From Terrimesophilobacter sp038243605 (GTDB taxonomy: Bacteria; Actinomycetota; Actinomycetes; Actinomycetales; Microbacteriaceae), in contig JBBSQX010000001.1 in assembly GCA_038243605.1 (NCBI GenBank), forward strand, positions 62,001-126,000: a stretch of DNA of 64,000 bases, in the 5' to 3' direction. Within the stretch, counting starts at the first letter, position 1. The number at the start of each line of letters is the position of its first letter. Position numbers and translations under genes: made by a program. Positions 9,024 through 18,820 of the stretch are shown one piece after another. Under the pieces are notes generated by a model, which worked only from the letters and a program-made list of their open reading frames with translations, did not search any database and was not told the DNA's origin.

Positions 9024-9533
9024 ATGGCAGACACAGAAGCTCTCAACTTCCTTCGATCGATGGCAACGCAAACGTGGCCGCATGATCGGGCATCCGGTGA
9101 GACGATGCTCGCCGCCCTTGGGCTCACATCGACGGGCCCCGTCGACGACCACGACGACGACGAGTTCACGCTCTTTGGCCTCTCCGGATCGGTGGACGCT
9201 GCGAGCAATTTCACTTTCACCACACACGAAAACACGTTCGTCATGATCTGCTTCTTCATGGGCAGCTCGAGGCGCCCGAAAGACCCGAATACTCGGCGCA
9301 TTTTCGACGAACTGAGTATCTCAATGTCTGAGGAGTTCGGCGCAGCGAAACGGGTGTGGGATGACCAGGAGACACCCTTGCGGTGGCAAGCAGGCGACCT
9401 TGACATCGAAGTGCAGCTATTTGACCGACGTGACAGCCAAATAATGGTCTCTATCGAACACCGTGCACGCGCTCACAGCATGGAACAGGCGGCCCTGGCA
9501 ACGCGTCGAACGCACGACCACCCAGAACCGTAG
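9024..9533 (+). CDS. Hypothetical cytoplasmic protein
   Basis: This 169-residue soluble protein has an acidic stretch (DDHDDDEF) near residue 42 and a mixed alpha/beta pattern. It starts at ATG 9024 after a GGGAGAAG ribosome site. Codon use is typical of the neighbours. No recognised motif is present. It ends 6 bp from the convergent channel gene. Confidence 0.65.
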   Translation: MADTEALNFLRSMATQTWPHDRASGETMLAALGLTSTGPVDDHDDDEFTLFGLSGSVDAASNFTFTTHENTFVMICFFMGSSRRPKDPNTRRIFDELSISMSEEFGAAKRVWDDQETPLRWQAGDLDIEVQLFDRRDSQIMVSIEHRARAHSMEQAALATRRTHDHPEP

Positions 9534-9539
9534 CGATCG

Positions 9540-10493
<954 letters not shown>

Positions 10494-10650
10494 GGCACCA
10501 CAATATCCAGAGTCGAGTGCGCGTGCGCCGTTCAAAACTCGACATCGACTTTCGTGGCGGCGACATGGTGAAGTCCGAAATCGGCGCGACCGCACCCGCT
10601 TTCGGTTGACGAGAGGCGTAATCGATCACGGGCTTTCGCGCCATCTACCG

Positions 10651-11448
10651 CTAAGACTGCATGAGCTGCCAGCTGTCTCGCGGCAGAGCTGCTCCTGTCT
10701 CGAGGTAGGTCTTGAGGTTTGCGAGCACGGTGGGCCAGCCCTTCGAGACCCCGTTCAGCATGAACTGGTCGGGCAGGTTCGAGTGAGTGACAGTGAGCCG
10801 GACCACGCCCTCTGCCTGTTCGATTTGGTAGGCAACGGTCGATCCGGGCTCGTCGAGCTCTTGGGCGGCCGGCTGGAACGTGAAGACCAGCCGAGAGGGG
10901 GCATCCGACTCCAGCACCTTTCCCCAGATGTCGTAGTGACCGGATGGTCCGTCGACGCGGTGGGTCCACGTAGATCCGACCTGCCAGTCCGAAACATTGG
11001 CCATTCCGTTCCAGTAGATCGCGGTGAGGCCTGCATCTGTTAGCGCCTCCCAGACCTGCTGAGGGGAAGCCCGAATATAGGTCACGTAGACATAGTCGGG
11101 AAAATTGTTGACTGGCTTCATTGCTGTTTCCTCTGCTCGTTGCTTGATGTCGCTCATGATCTCGAGTTGCGGGGCGTCGAAATCACGGACCCATCGGCGA
11201 TCGATCTCATGGATAGGTTGCGGATTGAGGTAGTGGCGGCGTTCCCGACCTCGACGGATGACCGCGACCAGGTTTGCGTCGACGAGTAGATCGAGGTGCT
11301 GTGTCACGGACTGGCGGGCCATGGCGATCCCGTCGCAAAGGTCACCGAGGGTCTGCCCGTTCTCACGTCGAAGAGTGTCGAGGAGCTGTCGACGAGTGGG
11401 GTCTGCCATCGCCTTGAACACCGCGTCAAGATCGGTTGATTGCGTCAT
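10651..11448 (-). CDS. ArsR-type HTH fused to AHSA1/SRPBCC domain
   Basis: This 265-residue fusion has two parts. Residues 1-90 are an ArsR winged helix (MADPTRRQLLDTLR, then MARQSVTQHLDLLVDANLV). From about residue 110, an AHSA1 START-like domain begins (YIRASPQQVWEALTD) and continues through DAPSRLVFTFQP, and ends with VLANLKTYLETG. Such fusions act as repressors whose hydrophobic pocket may sense a ligand. Its promoter has an ideal -35, a near-consensus -10 and a 16-bp palindrome in the spacer, arguing for autorepression. No partner gene is adjacent on the same strand. Confidence 0.9.
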   Translation of the reverse strand: MTQSTDLDAVFKAMADPTRRQLLDTLRRENGQTLGDLCDGIAMARQSVTQHLDLLVDANLVAVIRRGRERRHYLNPQPIHEIDRRWVRDFDAPQLEIMSDIKQRAEETAMKPVNNFPDYVYVTYIRASPQQVWEALTDAGLTAIYWNGMANVSDWQVGSTWTHRVDGPSGHYDIWGKVLESDAPSRLVFTFQPAAQELDEPGSTVAYQIEQAEGVVRLTVTHSNLPDQFMLNGVSKGWPTVLANLKTYLETGAALPRDSWQLMQS

Positions 11449-11454
11449 TCACAC

Positions 11455-11484
11455 ATTATGCAGGCAATTGCCTGCCTATGTCAA
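11455..11484 (-). promoter_or_regulatory. Promoter and operator of the ArsR-AHSA1 gene
   Basis: Read on the minus strand, TTGACA (11484-11479) is followed by an 18-base spacer and CATAAT (11460-11455). The perfect palindrome GCAGGCAATTGCCTGC (11460-11475) fills the spacer and overlaps the -10. Transcription would start within a few bases of the ATG at 11448, so the mRNA is probably leaderless. Confidence 0.78.
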
Positions 11485-11493
11485 TTGTCGACG

Positions 11494-12090
11494 TCAGCAT
11501 TCCTTGTTCTGACCGTGACGGGAGGATCCCCGGGGAGAGACACTTCGATCGAGATGCTCCTTCGCCTCGTCGTAGACCGCACTCCAGACCCGTTCATGCA
11601 CGGCCGGAGAAGTGGTTCCGCTGTCGAGGGCATCCTCAGCTGCGGTAAGGATCGTCATCAAACGGAGGAGATAGTCGCACTCTTCGGTGCGGTCAGGATC
11701 AGGAGCAAGAGTTGATCTGCCGGCGCAGAGACGCACAACCCTCGTGCGCACAGGCGCTGCGAACCACCTGGTCACGACCACACCCATCGCGTACACTCCG
11801 GCAGCCACCAGAACAATGATGATGAGCGGAGTCTCTCGTACCGCAAGAACCAACGACATGGCATAGGCCACCACGAGACCAACTGTTCGCCAGCTGTCGC
11901 AGAATTGCAGGGCGCGGCGCTGCTCCACGTTTGTTCCAGGCGGATACAACACCAACCAGTGATTGACCGCGCCGTATCGACCCACCGAAGTATGGAACTT
12001 TCCCCACCTTTGCGGGCCGTCCAGAAAGTTCGTCCACCGATGGCGAATCCACGAAGGTGCTTTGAGATCTGAGGCAAATTTTTCGTCCAC
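11494..12090 (-). CDS. Membrane protein of unknown function (possibly DUF6611)
   Basis: This 198-residue protein has a soluble N-terminal region containing GRYGAVNHWLVLYPPGTNVEQ. Two membrane helices (residues about 70-105) and a C-terminal helical domain follow. The VLYPPG element and overall layout suggest the small actinobacterial membrane family DUF6611, from memory only. The start is ATG 12090; no strong ribosome site is present. It lies upstream of, and on the same strand as, the ArsR fusion, but that gene has its own promoter. Confidence 0.65.
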   Translation of the reverse strand: MDEKFASDLKAPSWIRHRWTNFLDGPQRWGKFHTSVGRYGAVNHWLVLYPPGTNVEQRRALQFCDSWRTVGLVVAYAMSLVLAVRETPLIIIVLVAAGVYAMGVVVTRWFAAPVRTRVVRLCAGRSTLAPDPDRTEECDYLLRLMTILTAAEDALDSGTTSPAVHERVWSAVYDEAKEHLDRSVSPRGSSRHGQNKEC

Positions 12091-12205
12091 ACGATCATCG
12101 TCTGCCTCGGACCACTCAGAAGTGAGCCACCTCTACGGAATCCATACGCCGAAAGGCCGATTCCTTACGCAAACCTGACGCGCCGCCACCTCAAGGCCAG
12201 ATCTG

Positions 12206-13111
12206 TTAGCGCGGTGACGACCCACCCAGGGGGTCGCCGCAAACGCGATGGCGGCCTTCTCGGCGCTGAACCTGCGCCAAAACTTCTGCCTCCGCGCGAA
12301 AGACGATGCGTTTCACCATGCCCTGTTCAATAGTGAAGTCGAACACGACTTTCGCCTCACCGCGGTGAATCCAGGCTGCGGCAGGCCGACCCACGACGTA
12401 GACGGGGAAGGCGGCCTTCGCTGCGCCGTTGAAGAACCGTGCCACCTGCTCAGCACCTTCGAGGCGCTCAGGCGTGCCGAGGATGATGGCGGCGGCATCG
12501 CCTTCCACCACCACGTTCGGGGCGAGCATCTGCAGCAAACGGGTAAAGTCGCCATTCCGGGCTGCGGCGAGAAAAGCATCCACCACCTGCCAGTCGGCCT
12601 GCGGCTCGAGATTTACTGGCTCATTGGCGCGGTCGCTCGTAGGCTGCGCAATTTTTACGCGCGCCCTGGATGCCAGCTTGCGCACCGCCACCGGCGTGCG
12701 ACCCAAGATTTCTGCGATCGTCTCAAAGTCGAACGCGAAGCTATCGTGCAGCACAAAGGCCACCCGCTCGGTCGGGGTCAACCGATCCAGAAGGATATGC
12801 AGCGCGACCGCCACCGTCTCGGCGAGCGCGAGATCATCTGCGGCGTCGGGCGCAGTCGCACTGCTGTCGACATCCGCTTCGGGAACGGGGATGCGGGACC
12901 GCAAACGGTCCAGACACAGCCGGGTGGTGACCGTCGTCAACCACGCAGGGAGGTTGTCGAAGCCGCGCTCGACCGACTCCATTCGCAGCCAGGCATTCTG
13001 TACGACATCCTCAGCCTCATGCGGGTCACCCAGAATTCGCGCGGCGAGGCGCAGCAACCTGGGTCTCTGCTCCTCGAACGCGGTGGTCTGCTCCATGGTG
13101 ATTCTCGACAC
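12206..13111 (-). CDS. ECF RNA polymerase sigma factor with SnoaL-like tail (SigJ/ECF41 type)
   Basis: This 301-residue protein has region 2 (ARILGDPHEAEDVVQNAWLR), then WLTTVTTRLCLDRLRSR, and region 4 (LTPTERVAFVLHDSFAFDFETIAEILGRTPVAVRKLASRAR). The C-terminal SnoaL-like domain (DAFLAAARNGDFTRLLQML ...) is typical of the SigJ/ECF41 group, in which the tail replaces an anti-sigma factor. The GTG start at 13111 shares its G with the stop of the DUF1059 gene. An internal ATG (13096, MEQTTAF) is a possible alternative. Coupling with DUF1059 suggests a joint stress role. Confidence 0.88.
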   Translation of the reverse strand: MSRITMEQTTAFEEQRPRLLRLAARILGDPHEAEDVVQNAWLRMESVERGFDNLPAWLTTVTTRLCLDRLRSRIPVPEADVDSSATAPDAADDLALAETVAVALHILLDRLTPTERVAFVLHDSFAFDFETIAEILGRTPVAVRKLASRARVKIAQPTSDRANEPVNLEPQADWQVVDAFLAAARNGDFTRLLQMLAPNVVVEGDAAAIILGTPERLEGAEQVARFFNGAAKAAFPVYVVGRPAAAWIHRGEAKVVFDFTIEQGMVKRIVFRAEAEVLAQVQRREGRHRVCGDPLGGSSPR

Positions 13112-13347
13112 TAGACCTCAGGGAGTTCGGTGAAGGCCTTCTTCGTGTTGTTGTACCAGTCCATTGACTGCTTCGGATGCTTCCAGCGGTTCTTCATCTC
13201 CTCACGCGCCTGCGCGTGTGAGGCATCGCCATCCTTCACCGCCTGCTTGAGGTGTTTGTCTTGGAGCTTGATGATCTCGTCGGCCGTCTCGGCGTGAAAC
13301 TCGAGGCCGCACGGGCCACCCAGTTGCTGGCACGTCATAGTTTTCAT
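13111..13347 (-). CDS. DUF1059 small protein
   Basis: This 78-residue protein starts MKTMTCQQLGGPCGLEFHAE, the hallmark of DUF1059, with two Cys in C-x5-6-C spacing and His/Asp that could bind metal. A longer helical C-terminal half (DKHLKQAVKDGDASHAQAREE) extends beyond the usual core. It is the first gene of a two-gene unit with the ECF sigma factor (stop and start overlap by one base). Function is unknown for the family. Confidence 0.85.
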   Translation of the reverse strand: MKTMTCQQLGGPCGLEFHAETADEIIKLQDKHLKQAVKDGDASHAQAREEMKNRWKHPKQSMDWYNNTKKAFTELPEV

Positions 13348-13465
13348 GGGTGATTTCCTTATCTCTTACCTTTATGACGTTTCGGATGGTGCAAGTGTGA
13401 CCGTGAATCCGATATCACAGCCACAGCAACCGGTGAAAGTTACCTGCCCGCGAGATCATGTAGTC

Positions 13466-14107
13466 ATGCACATTGGTGACTCGTTACGACTAGGGCGGTG
13501 GCCTGCTGCCGGCGAGCGCGACGGGGCGACGGCGATTGAGTGGATTGTGCTGGAGAATGATGCACTCCGCGGGGCATTATTGGTGAGTCGCTTCATCCTG
13601 GACTGTCAGCGATACAACGAAACGCTGGAAGAAACAACGTGGGGCACGTCGACACTTCGCCACTGGCTGAACGGAAGCTTTCTGGATGTTGCATTCACGG
13701 CCGCCGAGCGTGAGCTAATTCTGGCGACGAACTCTGCGGACAACGGCCCGGGTACGCCTGACACCGTGGATCGCGTCTTTCTGTTGAGTGTTGATGAGGT
13801 GCGCAAGCTCACTCACCCGGGAAAGGGCAACGGGGTCGACCGCCGCACGGTCGCCACCACGTACGCGTCGGCGGCGCACACCGATGGCCGCAGGCTCTAT
13901 GTATATGACAAGTCCGTCGAGGCCGACTACCTCGAGAGAGAAGGGTCGCGTCAAGGATGTTCGTGGTGGTGGACTCGATCCCAACCAAAGGCCGAGAACG
14001 GAACGGCGACCACGGCCGCATTTGTTGGCCCCCGAGGTGACGTAAAATCCTACGGAAAGGTGAACCTCGCACGATACGGAGTACGGCCGGCAATCCGAGT
14101 CTCGTGA
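13466..14107 (+). CDS. DUF6273 domain protein
   Basis: This is a protein of about 213 residues with the DUF6273 pattern: IEWIVLE, then ALLVSRFILDCQRYN, STLRHWLNGSFLDVAFTAAE, VFLLSVDEVRKL, WWTRSQP and YGVRPAIRVS. The fold is related to C-type-lectin/FGE-like domains, and the family is common in Firmicutes surface or prophage-associated proteins. No signal peptide is seen. I chose ATG 13466; the open frame back to 13346 would overlap the divergent DUF1059 gene. It stands alone among carotenoid and stress genes, and recent acquisition is possible. Confidence 0.78.
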   Translation: MHIGDSLRLGRWPAAGERDGATAIEWIVLENDALRGALLVSRFILDCQRYNETLEETTWGTSTLRHWLNGSFLDVAFTAAERELILATNSADNGPGTPDTVDRVFLLSVDEVRKLTHPGKGNGVDRRTVATTYASAAHTDGRRLYVYDKSVEADYLEREGSRQGCSWWWTRSQPKAENGTATTAAFVGPRGDVKSYGKVNLARYGVRPAIRVS

Positions 14108-14150
14108 GAAAAGCGTGGCCGTCACCACGAGAGGCGCGGCGTGCGGTGGT

Positions 14151-15638
14151 TTACCGCAAGAGCGTCAGCAGCTTTCCGGTCGCCATTAAGGCCCCGCCCA
14201 TGACAGCAGGCAAGCCTCCACCTGGATGCACGGAGGCCCCCACACGCCAAAGCCACGGACGCAGAAAACTGCGGTGCGGCGGGTTGTGGAAAGGCCCGCT
14301 CCTCCACATCGGCTGCACTTCACCATAAAGCGCACCACGAGCAGAGCCGTTCTTCGCGAAGTACGCCGGGTCAAGGATCGTAGATTCGGTGAAGTAGCTT
14401 TGCAACGGACGGTCGAGCCCGAGAACCTCGGTAGTGCGCGCGAGCTCGCGGAGAACGAATGGGTCGTCCAGCGTGTACTCCTTGCCATTCGCCGGGCAGG
14501 TAAGAAGCAGTGCGAGAGTGTCTGCGTCATTCTCGTTCACCGCGTGCGCCGGGTAGTAGTTCGCAAACGACATGGTCTGGTCTGGCTCATCGCCCGCCTC
14601 CAGCGCCGCATACAACTCCGACGGATGGTCGGGCACCAGCACAGAATGCCGCGGCGTGCCCTGCGGAAGCGTCGGCTCCAACACCGCGTAAATGCCCACA
14701 GCAGAGCAACTCACCCGGCGCGGTAATTTCGGCGCGCAACCACCCGCGAGCAGCGCGCTGAGGCGCTGAGAATCTACCCCACTGACGACGACCTCCGCGG
14801 GGTAGGTAGCTTTCGCAGTCACCACCCGGTGGGAGGAGATGGAGGTCACGGGCTCCCCCGTGTGGAAGTCAACACCGACCTCCACGCCGAGCCGGTGCAG
14901 GGCGCCAACCAGCTCATTGACTCCCCCACGCGGTACAAAGACGCCGTCTCGTGCCATGACCGCTGGCATCGATGCGTACAGAGCCGGCGTGCGCGAAGGG
15001 CCGACGCCAGCATTGAGGGTGTGGATGGCGATGACCTCGCGAAGGCCCTCGGGCATCCAGTCGAGCGCGTCGAGGTAGCTGCGCGTGGTCAGGCGCGGCC
15101 CGTACGCTCTCGCCAGTTTTAGAAGCGCCGGAAACGAGCGCTGGTCCATGGGCGGGATGGTCAGAAGCTGCGTGATGTCGGGCCCGAGACCACCATGCTC
15201 AGCCTCGAACCGTGCCCATGCCTCGTGCCACGGGTGGCCCGGCAGAACGGGCAACGTCACCTCGGTGCCGCGCCAGTGGTAGGTGCCGACATCCGGCAGT
15301 CGCTCGAATTCAATGCCCGCTATCTGCGCTGCATCGCGTCGCCCGTCTGCGCTGGCATCGGCAGTGGAACTGGCTCTGGCATATGCCTTGGCCCCACCGG
15401 AGGCACCGCCACTGTTACGCAGCGCGTCGAACCGGTTCAACAGTTCGGCCCACACCGCAGGAAAAGTTACGAGCGATGGGCCGGTGTCGAGCACTTGTCC
15501 GGCAAGTTCGATGCGCCAACTCTTTCCACCCAGGTGGTCGGAGGCCTCCAGTAACGTGACCCGATGCCCGGCCGCACCAAGCAACGCAGCAGCACTCAGC
15601 CCACCGATTCCGCCCCCGACAACCACGATGCGCTTCAC
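14151..15638 (-). CDS. CrtI/CrtD-like carotenoid desaturase (second copy)
   Basis: This 495-residue FAD-dependent oxidoreductase begins VKRIVVVGGGIGGLSAAALL (dinucleotide-binding Rossmann motif) and continues LLEASDHLGGKSWR. It ends with the family's conserved PGGGLPAVMGGALMATGKLL. It is distinct from the CrtI at 21689 and more like CrtD 3,4-desaturases that act on hydroxylated or elongated acyclic carotenoids. The start is GTG 15638, overlapping the elongase stop by 4 bp (GTGA); the long open frame upstream to 15866 is the antisense of nothing functional and is discarded. Coupling to the elongase suggests it desaturates the C45/C50 product. Confidence 0.88.
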   Translation of the reverse strand: MKRIVVVGGGIGGLSAAALLGAAGHRVTLLEASDHLGGKSWRIELAGQVLDTGPSLVTFPAVWAELLNRFDALRNSGGASGGAKAYARASSTADASADGRRDAAQIAGIEFERLPDVGTYHWRGTEVTLPVLPGHPWHEAWARFEAEHGGLGPDITQLLTIPPMDQRSFPALLKLARAYGPRLTTRSYLDALDWMPEGLREVIAIHTLNAGVGPSRTPALYASMPAVMARDGVFVPRGGVNELVGALHRLGVEVGVDFHTGEPVTSISSHRVVTAKATYPAEVVVSGVDSQRLSALLAGGCAPKLPRRVSCSAVGIYAVLEPTLPQGTPRHSVLVPDHPSELYAALEAGDEPDQTMSFANYYPAHAVNENDADTLALLLTCPANGKEYTLDDPFVLRELARTTEVLGLDRPLQSYFTESTILDPAYFAKNGSARGALYGEVQPMWRSGPFHNPPHRSFLRPWLWRVGASVHPGGGLPAVMGGALMATGKLLTLLR

Positions 15639-16501
15639 GGCAACCTCCCGATGGTCAGTGAAATCACGAGCAGCATGCCAGCCACGGTTCCCGCGACGTA
15701 AGGGAACGCGATGGAGTACCGGTAGAGACGGTGCCCGGTCGCAGGCTCTGGCCGACGAAGCAACGCAATGACCAGGAATCCCGCGATCAACGCATTGACC
15801 ACCGCTACGGGCCAGCTTACGAGCGCGAAGAAAACGGTGGCGATGATCCACCACGCTCCGCTCCACAGGGCAGTGCCTCTAGCGCCCAACAAGACAGCAG
15901 TGGTGGTGATGCCCACCGCGCGGTCTTCGTCGATATCTTGCACCGCGTCATACGCGTGCTTCGCCACACTCCAGGTCATGAGGCCGATTGCCGCAGCCCA
16001 CACCGGTGTCGCACCGAGGGCAAAGGGCACAAAGACCAGAGGAAAGGCATAGGCCGCATTGCTCAGAGAGTCTAGAAACGGTCGCGCCTTGAAACGCAGC
16101 GGTGGCGCAGAGTAAAACACGAAGACAAGAATGTAGGCGGCCATCCAGGCCAGCGCAGCCACCGGCAGAGTAAACGCGAACCAGACAAAGAACGGAAGGT
16201 TGGTCGCCACCACCCAGATAAGAATGGTGCGCACTTCGGATGACGCTATTCGCGCGCCCTCCAGCGATCCTTTGCGAGCGTTGAGGGCATCCGTGTCTTG
16301 ATCGAAGACATCGTTAACGCCGTAGATGAGCAGGTTGAACGGCAAGGTCAACCAGATCAGAAGGGGCAGGGCGGTCCAGTCCCACAGTGAGCCCGTCAGC
16401 CACATGCCGATGACGGCGGGGCCAATGGCATTGATCCACAGCACAGGTCGGGAAATGTGAACGAGGCGTTTGACATGCTCGCTGATCGTCTTTCGACTCA
16501 A
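15635..16501 (-). CDS. crtEb: Lycopene elongase, UbiA prenyltransferase (CrtEb/LyeJ type)
   Basis: This 288-residue membrane prenyltransferase has the first Asp-rich motif NDVFDQDTD within LIYGVNDVFD, followed by RKGSLEGARI and then YSAPPLRFKARPFLDS. The second Asp motif is YDAVQDIDEDR. These elements match what I recall of Corynebacterium CrtEb and haloarchaeal LyeJ, which add C5 units to lycopene to give C45/C50 carotenoids. Eight to nine helices are apparent. The start is a TTG at 16501 with a perfect AGGAGG 7 bases upstream. It sits between the MMPL gene and the CrtD-like desaturase in one minus-strand operon. Confidence 0.87.
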   Translation of the reverse strand: MSRKTISEHVKRLVHISRPVLWINAIGPAVIGMWLTGSLWDWTALPLLIWLTLPFNLLIYGVNDVFDQDTDALNARKGSLEGARIASSEVRTILIWVVATNLPFFVWFAFTLPVAALAWMAAYILVFVFYSAPPLRFKARPFLDSLSNAAYAFPLVFVPFALGATPVWAAAIGLMTWSVAKHAYDAVQDIDEDRAVGITTTAVLLGARGTALWSGAWWIIATVFFALVSWPVAVVNALIAGFLVIALLRRPEPATGHRLYRYSIAFPYVAGTVAGMLLVISLTIGRLP

Positions 16502-16564
16502 CTGCTTTACCTCCTCAGCCCATGGGATCTTCTGTGAGTCTTTCAGGCGCCACAGCGTTCTGCG

Positions 16565-18820
16565 CTATTCCACCGACTCGATTCGGGTCGCGTCAGCTCG
16601 GGTCGCGTCAGCTCGGGTCGCGTCAGCTCGGGTCGGCTCGTCTCGCTTCGACAGCTTCGACGGCCACCAGACGGCAGGGCCAATGTCATAAACCAGCGCC
16701 GGCACAAGCAGACTCCGAACAATGAAGGTGTCGATGAGCACACCGAACGCAACAATGAACGCGAGCTGCAGCAGGAACAGGATGGGGATCACGGCGAGCG
16801 CGGCGAACGTGGCGGCGAGAACCAGCCCAGCAGAGGTGATAACGCCTCCCGTGGCCGAGAGCCCACGAAGCACACCGTCGCGGGTGCCGTGGAGCAGAGA
16901 CTCTTCCCGCACCCGAGTCATCAAGAAGATGTTGTAGTCGATGCCGAGGGCAACGAGGAACACAAACCCGTACAGCGGTACTGCCGCATCCGCTCCGGGG
17001 AACTGGAAGAACCCGTTGAAGATCAACGCGGAGACCCCCAGCGCCGTGCCGAAAGAGATGACCGTTGTCAGGATGAGCAGAATCGGCGCCAACACGGAAC
17101 GCAGCAGAAGCATCAAAATCAGCAGGATCACAATGAGAACCACCGGAATAATCAGGTTGCGGTCGTGGATGGAGGCATCGTTCGTGTCGATCGCTGTCGC
17201 CGTGACACCCCCGACGATTGCCACTCCGGCGAGTTCGCTTCGCAGGTCACGCACCGTCTGCTCGGCCGCGGAGGAATCCGCAGCGTTCTTGAGTGTCGCC
17301 TGCAGCAGCACGTCTCCGTTAACAACAGTCGCCTCTGGGGCGGGAGTTCCGGGAGGCCCGAACGCAGAAACTCCCTCCTTGGTGACCGGCGCGGTGCCGC
17401 TCGGAGACTCCGACGAGGTGACCGTCACCGATTCAACGCCGGAGTCGGCGAGAAGAATATCGGCGCCATCCTGAAGTCGATCCTGGGGCACCACCACGTA
17501 GGCCGGGCTCCCAGAGCCACCAGGAAAGTGCTCGCCAAGCGCCACTTGCCCGTCGCGAGCTTGAGACTGACCGAGCACGAGCTCACTCTGGGCGACACCG
17601 GATGCCTGCAGCTGGGTGAGGCCGAGGGCTCCGACGATCAGCACGGCCGTTGTCACTGCCCAGATCATGCGCGGGCGGCGGCGAATCTGTCTCGCTAGCC
17701 ACGCCAAAACACCCTTGGCGTGCATGCCGTCTTCTGCGAGCACGGCATCCGGTTCGAAGTGCGGGCGCTTCGGCCAGAACGCGCTCCGGCCGAAGAGGTA
17801 AAGGATGGCAGGCAGCAGCGTGAGGGCTGACAGCATGGCGAACGCCACCCCGACCGCGGCGACGGGCCCGAGCGTGCTGTTCGATTTGAGGTCACTGAGC
17901 AAGAGGCAGAGCAGCCCGGCGATCACGGTGCTGCCGGAGGCGAGGATCGGCTCGAACGAGCCCTTCAGTGCCGCCATCGTCGCGACCCACTTGTGCTGGT
18001 TGCTCCTGAGTTCTTCGCGATAGCGGGCCGTGTAGAGCAGCGCGTAGTCGGTCGCGGCGCCAATCACGAGGATGAACAGAATGCCTTGGGTCTGCCCGCT
18101 CAGAAGGAGAATTCCGGCTTTCGCCAACCACCACACCGTCAGCAGAGCCACACAGAGCGCAAAAAGGCTGGTTGCGAGTACGGCGACGGGCAACAAGATC
18201 GACCGGTACACGAGCACCAGGATGCCAAACACGGCGAACATCGCGACCAGCAAAAGCAGTCCGTCAATGCCGCTGAAGGCATCGACGAGGTCGCTCGTGA
18301 ACCCAGCTGGCCCCGTGACATAGGCGCTCACGTCAGCCGGCATGTTTTTCGCCAGCGTTGCTCTCATAGCGTCAACGACATCGCCAATTTTGCCGCTGCT
18401 GTCGATCGGTACGAACGCTTGGGCGGCGAATCCATCCTTCGACGGGATCAGCGGGGAGGTGCCGCTGCTCACTCCGTCGAGCTTGCTGATGCGCTCGAGT
18501 TCCTTCTGCAGTGTGGCCATCGTGCCGTCGCCGAGCTTGGAGTCACTGGTGAAGATGATGACCGCGGGGATGTCGTTGCTGTCCCGAAAGTCGCCGAGCA
18601 GTTTCTGCACCGCTGTCGCGTCTGCGCTGGTGGGCAGATAGCTGGTCTGGTCGTTGGACGAGACTTCACCGACCCTGCTGAAGTACGGTCCACCGACTCC
18701 TGCGGCCACCAGCCAGGCAAGGATGAGGAGTGCGGGTATCAACACGCGCAACCACTTCGGCACTCGGGGGGAGGGCGTGGAGTGTTTGCCCTTGGTCTGT
18801 GGCAGATGGGCGTTCTTCAC
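16565..18820 (-). CDS. MMPL-family RND transporter of the carotenoid locus
   Basis: This 751-residue transporter has two repeats of one helix, an extracytoplasmic domain and five helices. Helix 1 is near residues 22-45, and the second helix clusters are near 190-370 and 545-735. Conserved MMPL elements include GAATDYALLYTARYREEL and GIDYNIFLMTRVREE, whose Asp/Tyr pairs relay protons. In Corynebacterium an MMPL gene occupies the same place in the crt cluster and is thought to place carotenoids in the envelope. The start is GTG 18820 with GGAGTACC upstream. The C terminus ends in tandem ATRAD repeats from a 15-bp DNA repeat. It is divergent from the MarR regulator. Confidence 0.92.
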   Translation of the reverse strand: MKNAHLPQTKGKHSTPSPRVPKWLRVLIPALLILAWLVAAGVGGPYFSRVGEVSSNDQTSYLPTSADATAVQKLLGDFRDSNDIPAVIIFTSDSKLGDGTMATLQKELERISKLDGVSSGTSPLIPSKDGFAAQAFVPIDSSGKIGDVVDAMRATLAKNMPADVSAYVTGPAGFTSDLVDAFSGIDGLLLLVAMFAVFGILVLVYRSILLPVAVLATSLFALCVALLTVWWLAKAGILLLSGQTQGILFILVIGAATDYALLYTARYREELRSNQHKWVATMAALKGSFEPILASGSTVIAGLLCLLLSDLKSNSTLGPVAAVGVAFAMLSALTLLPAILYLFGRSAFWPKRPHFEPDAVLAEDGMHAKGVLAWLARQIRRRPRMIWAVTTAVLIVGALGLTQLQASGVAQSELVLGQSQARDGQVALGEHFPGGSGSPAYVVVPQDRLQDGADILLADSGVESVTVTSSESPSGTAPVTKEGVSAFGPPGTPAPEATVVNGDVLLQATLKNAADSSAAEQTVRDLRSELAGVAIVGGVTATAIDTNDASIHDRNLIIPVVLIVILLILMLLLRSVLAPILLILTTVISFGTALGVSALIFNGFFQFPGADAAVPLYGFVFLVALGIDYNIFLMTRVREESLLHGTRDGVLRGLSATGGVITSAGLVLAATFAALAVIPILFLLQLAFIVAFGVLIDTFIVRSLLVPALVYDIGPAVWWPSKLSKRDEPTRADATRADATRADATRIESVE
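16584..16640 (-). repeat. 15-bp tandem repeat at the 3' end of the MMPL gene
   Basis: The unit CGGGTCGCGTCAGCT occurs three times in a row (16584-16628) with a partial fourth. Being a multiple of three, it adds Arg-Ala-Asp-Ala-Thr units to the protein's cytoplasmic tail without shifting frame. Confidence 0.9.

Noticed and set aside
12248..13114. 288-codon open frame on the plus strand
   Set aside because: It is fully antisense to the ECF sigma factor gene, has no recognisable domain and shows the Arg/His-rich composition of shadow frames in GC-rich DNA.
15639..15866. N-terminal extension of the CrtD-like desaturase
   Set aside because: The extra 76 codons lie inside the elongase gene in another frame; the Rossmann motif begins exactly at the GTG at 15638.
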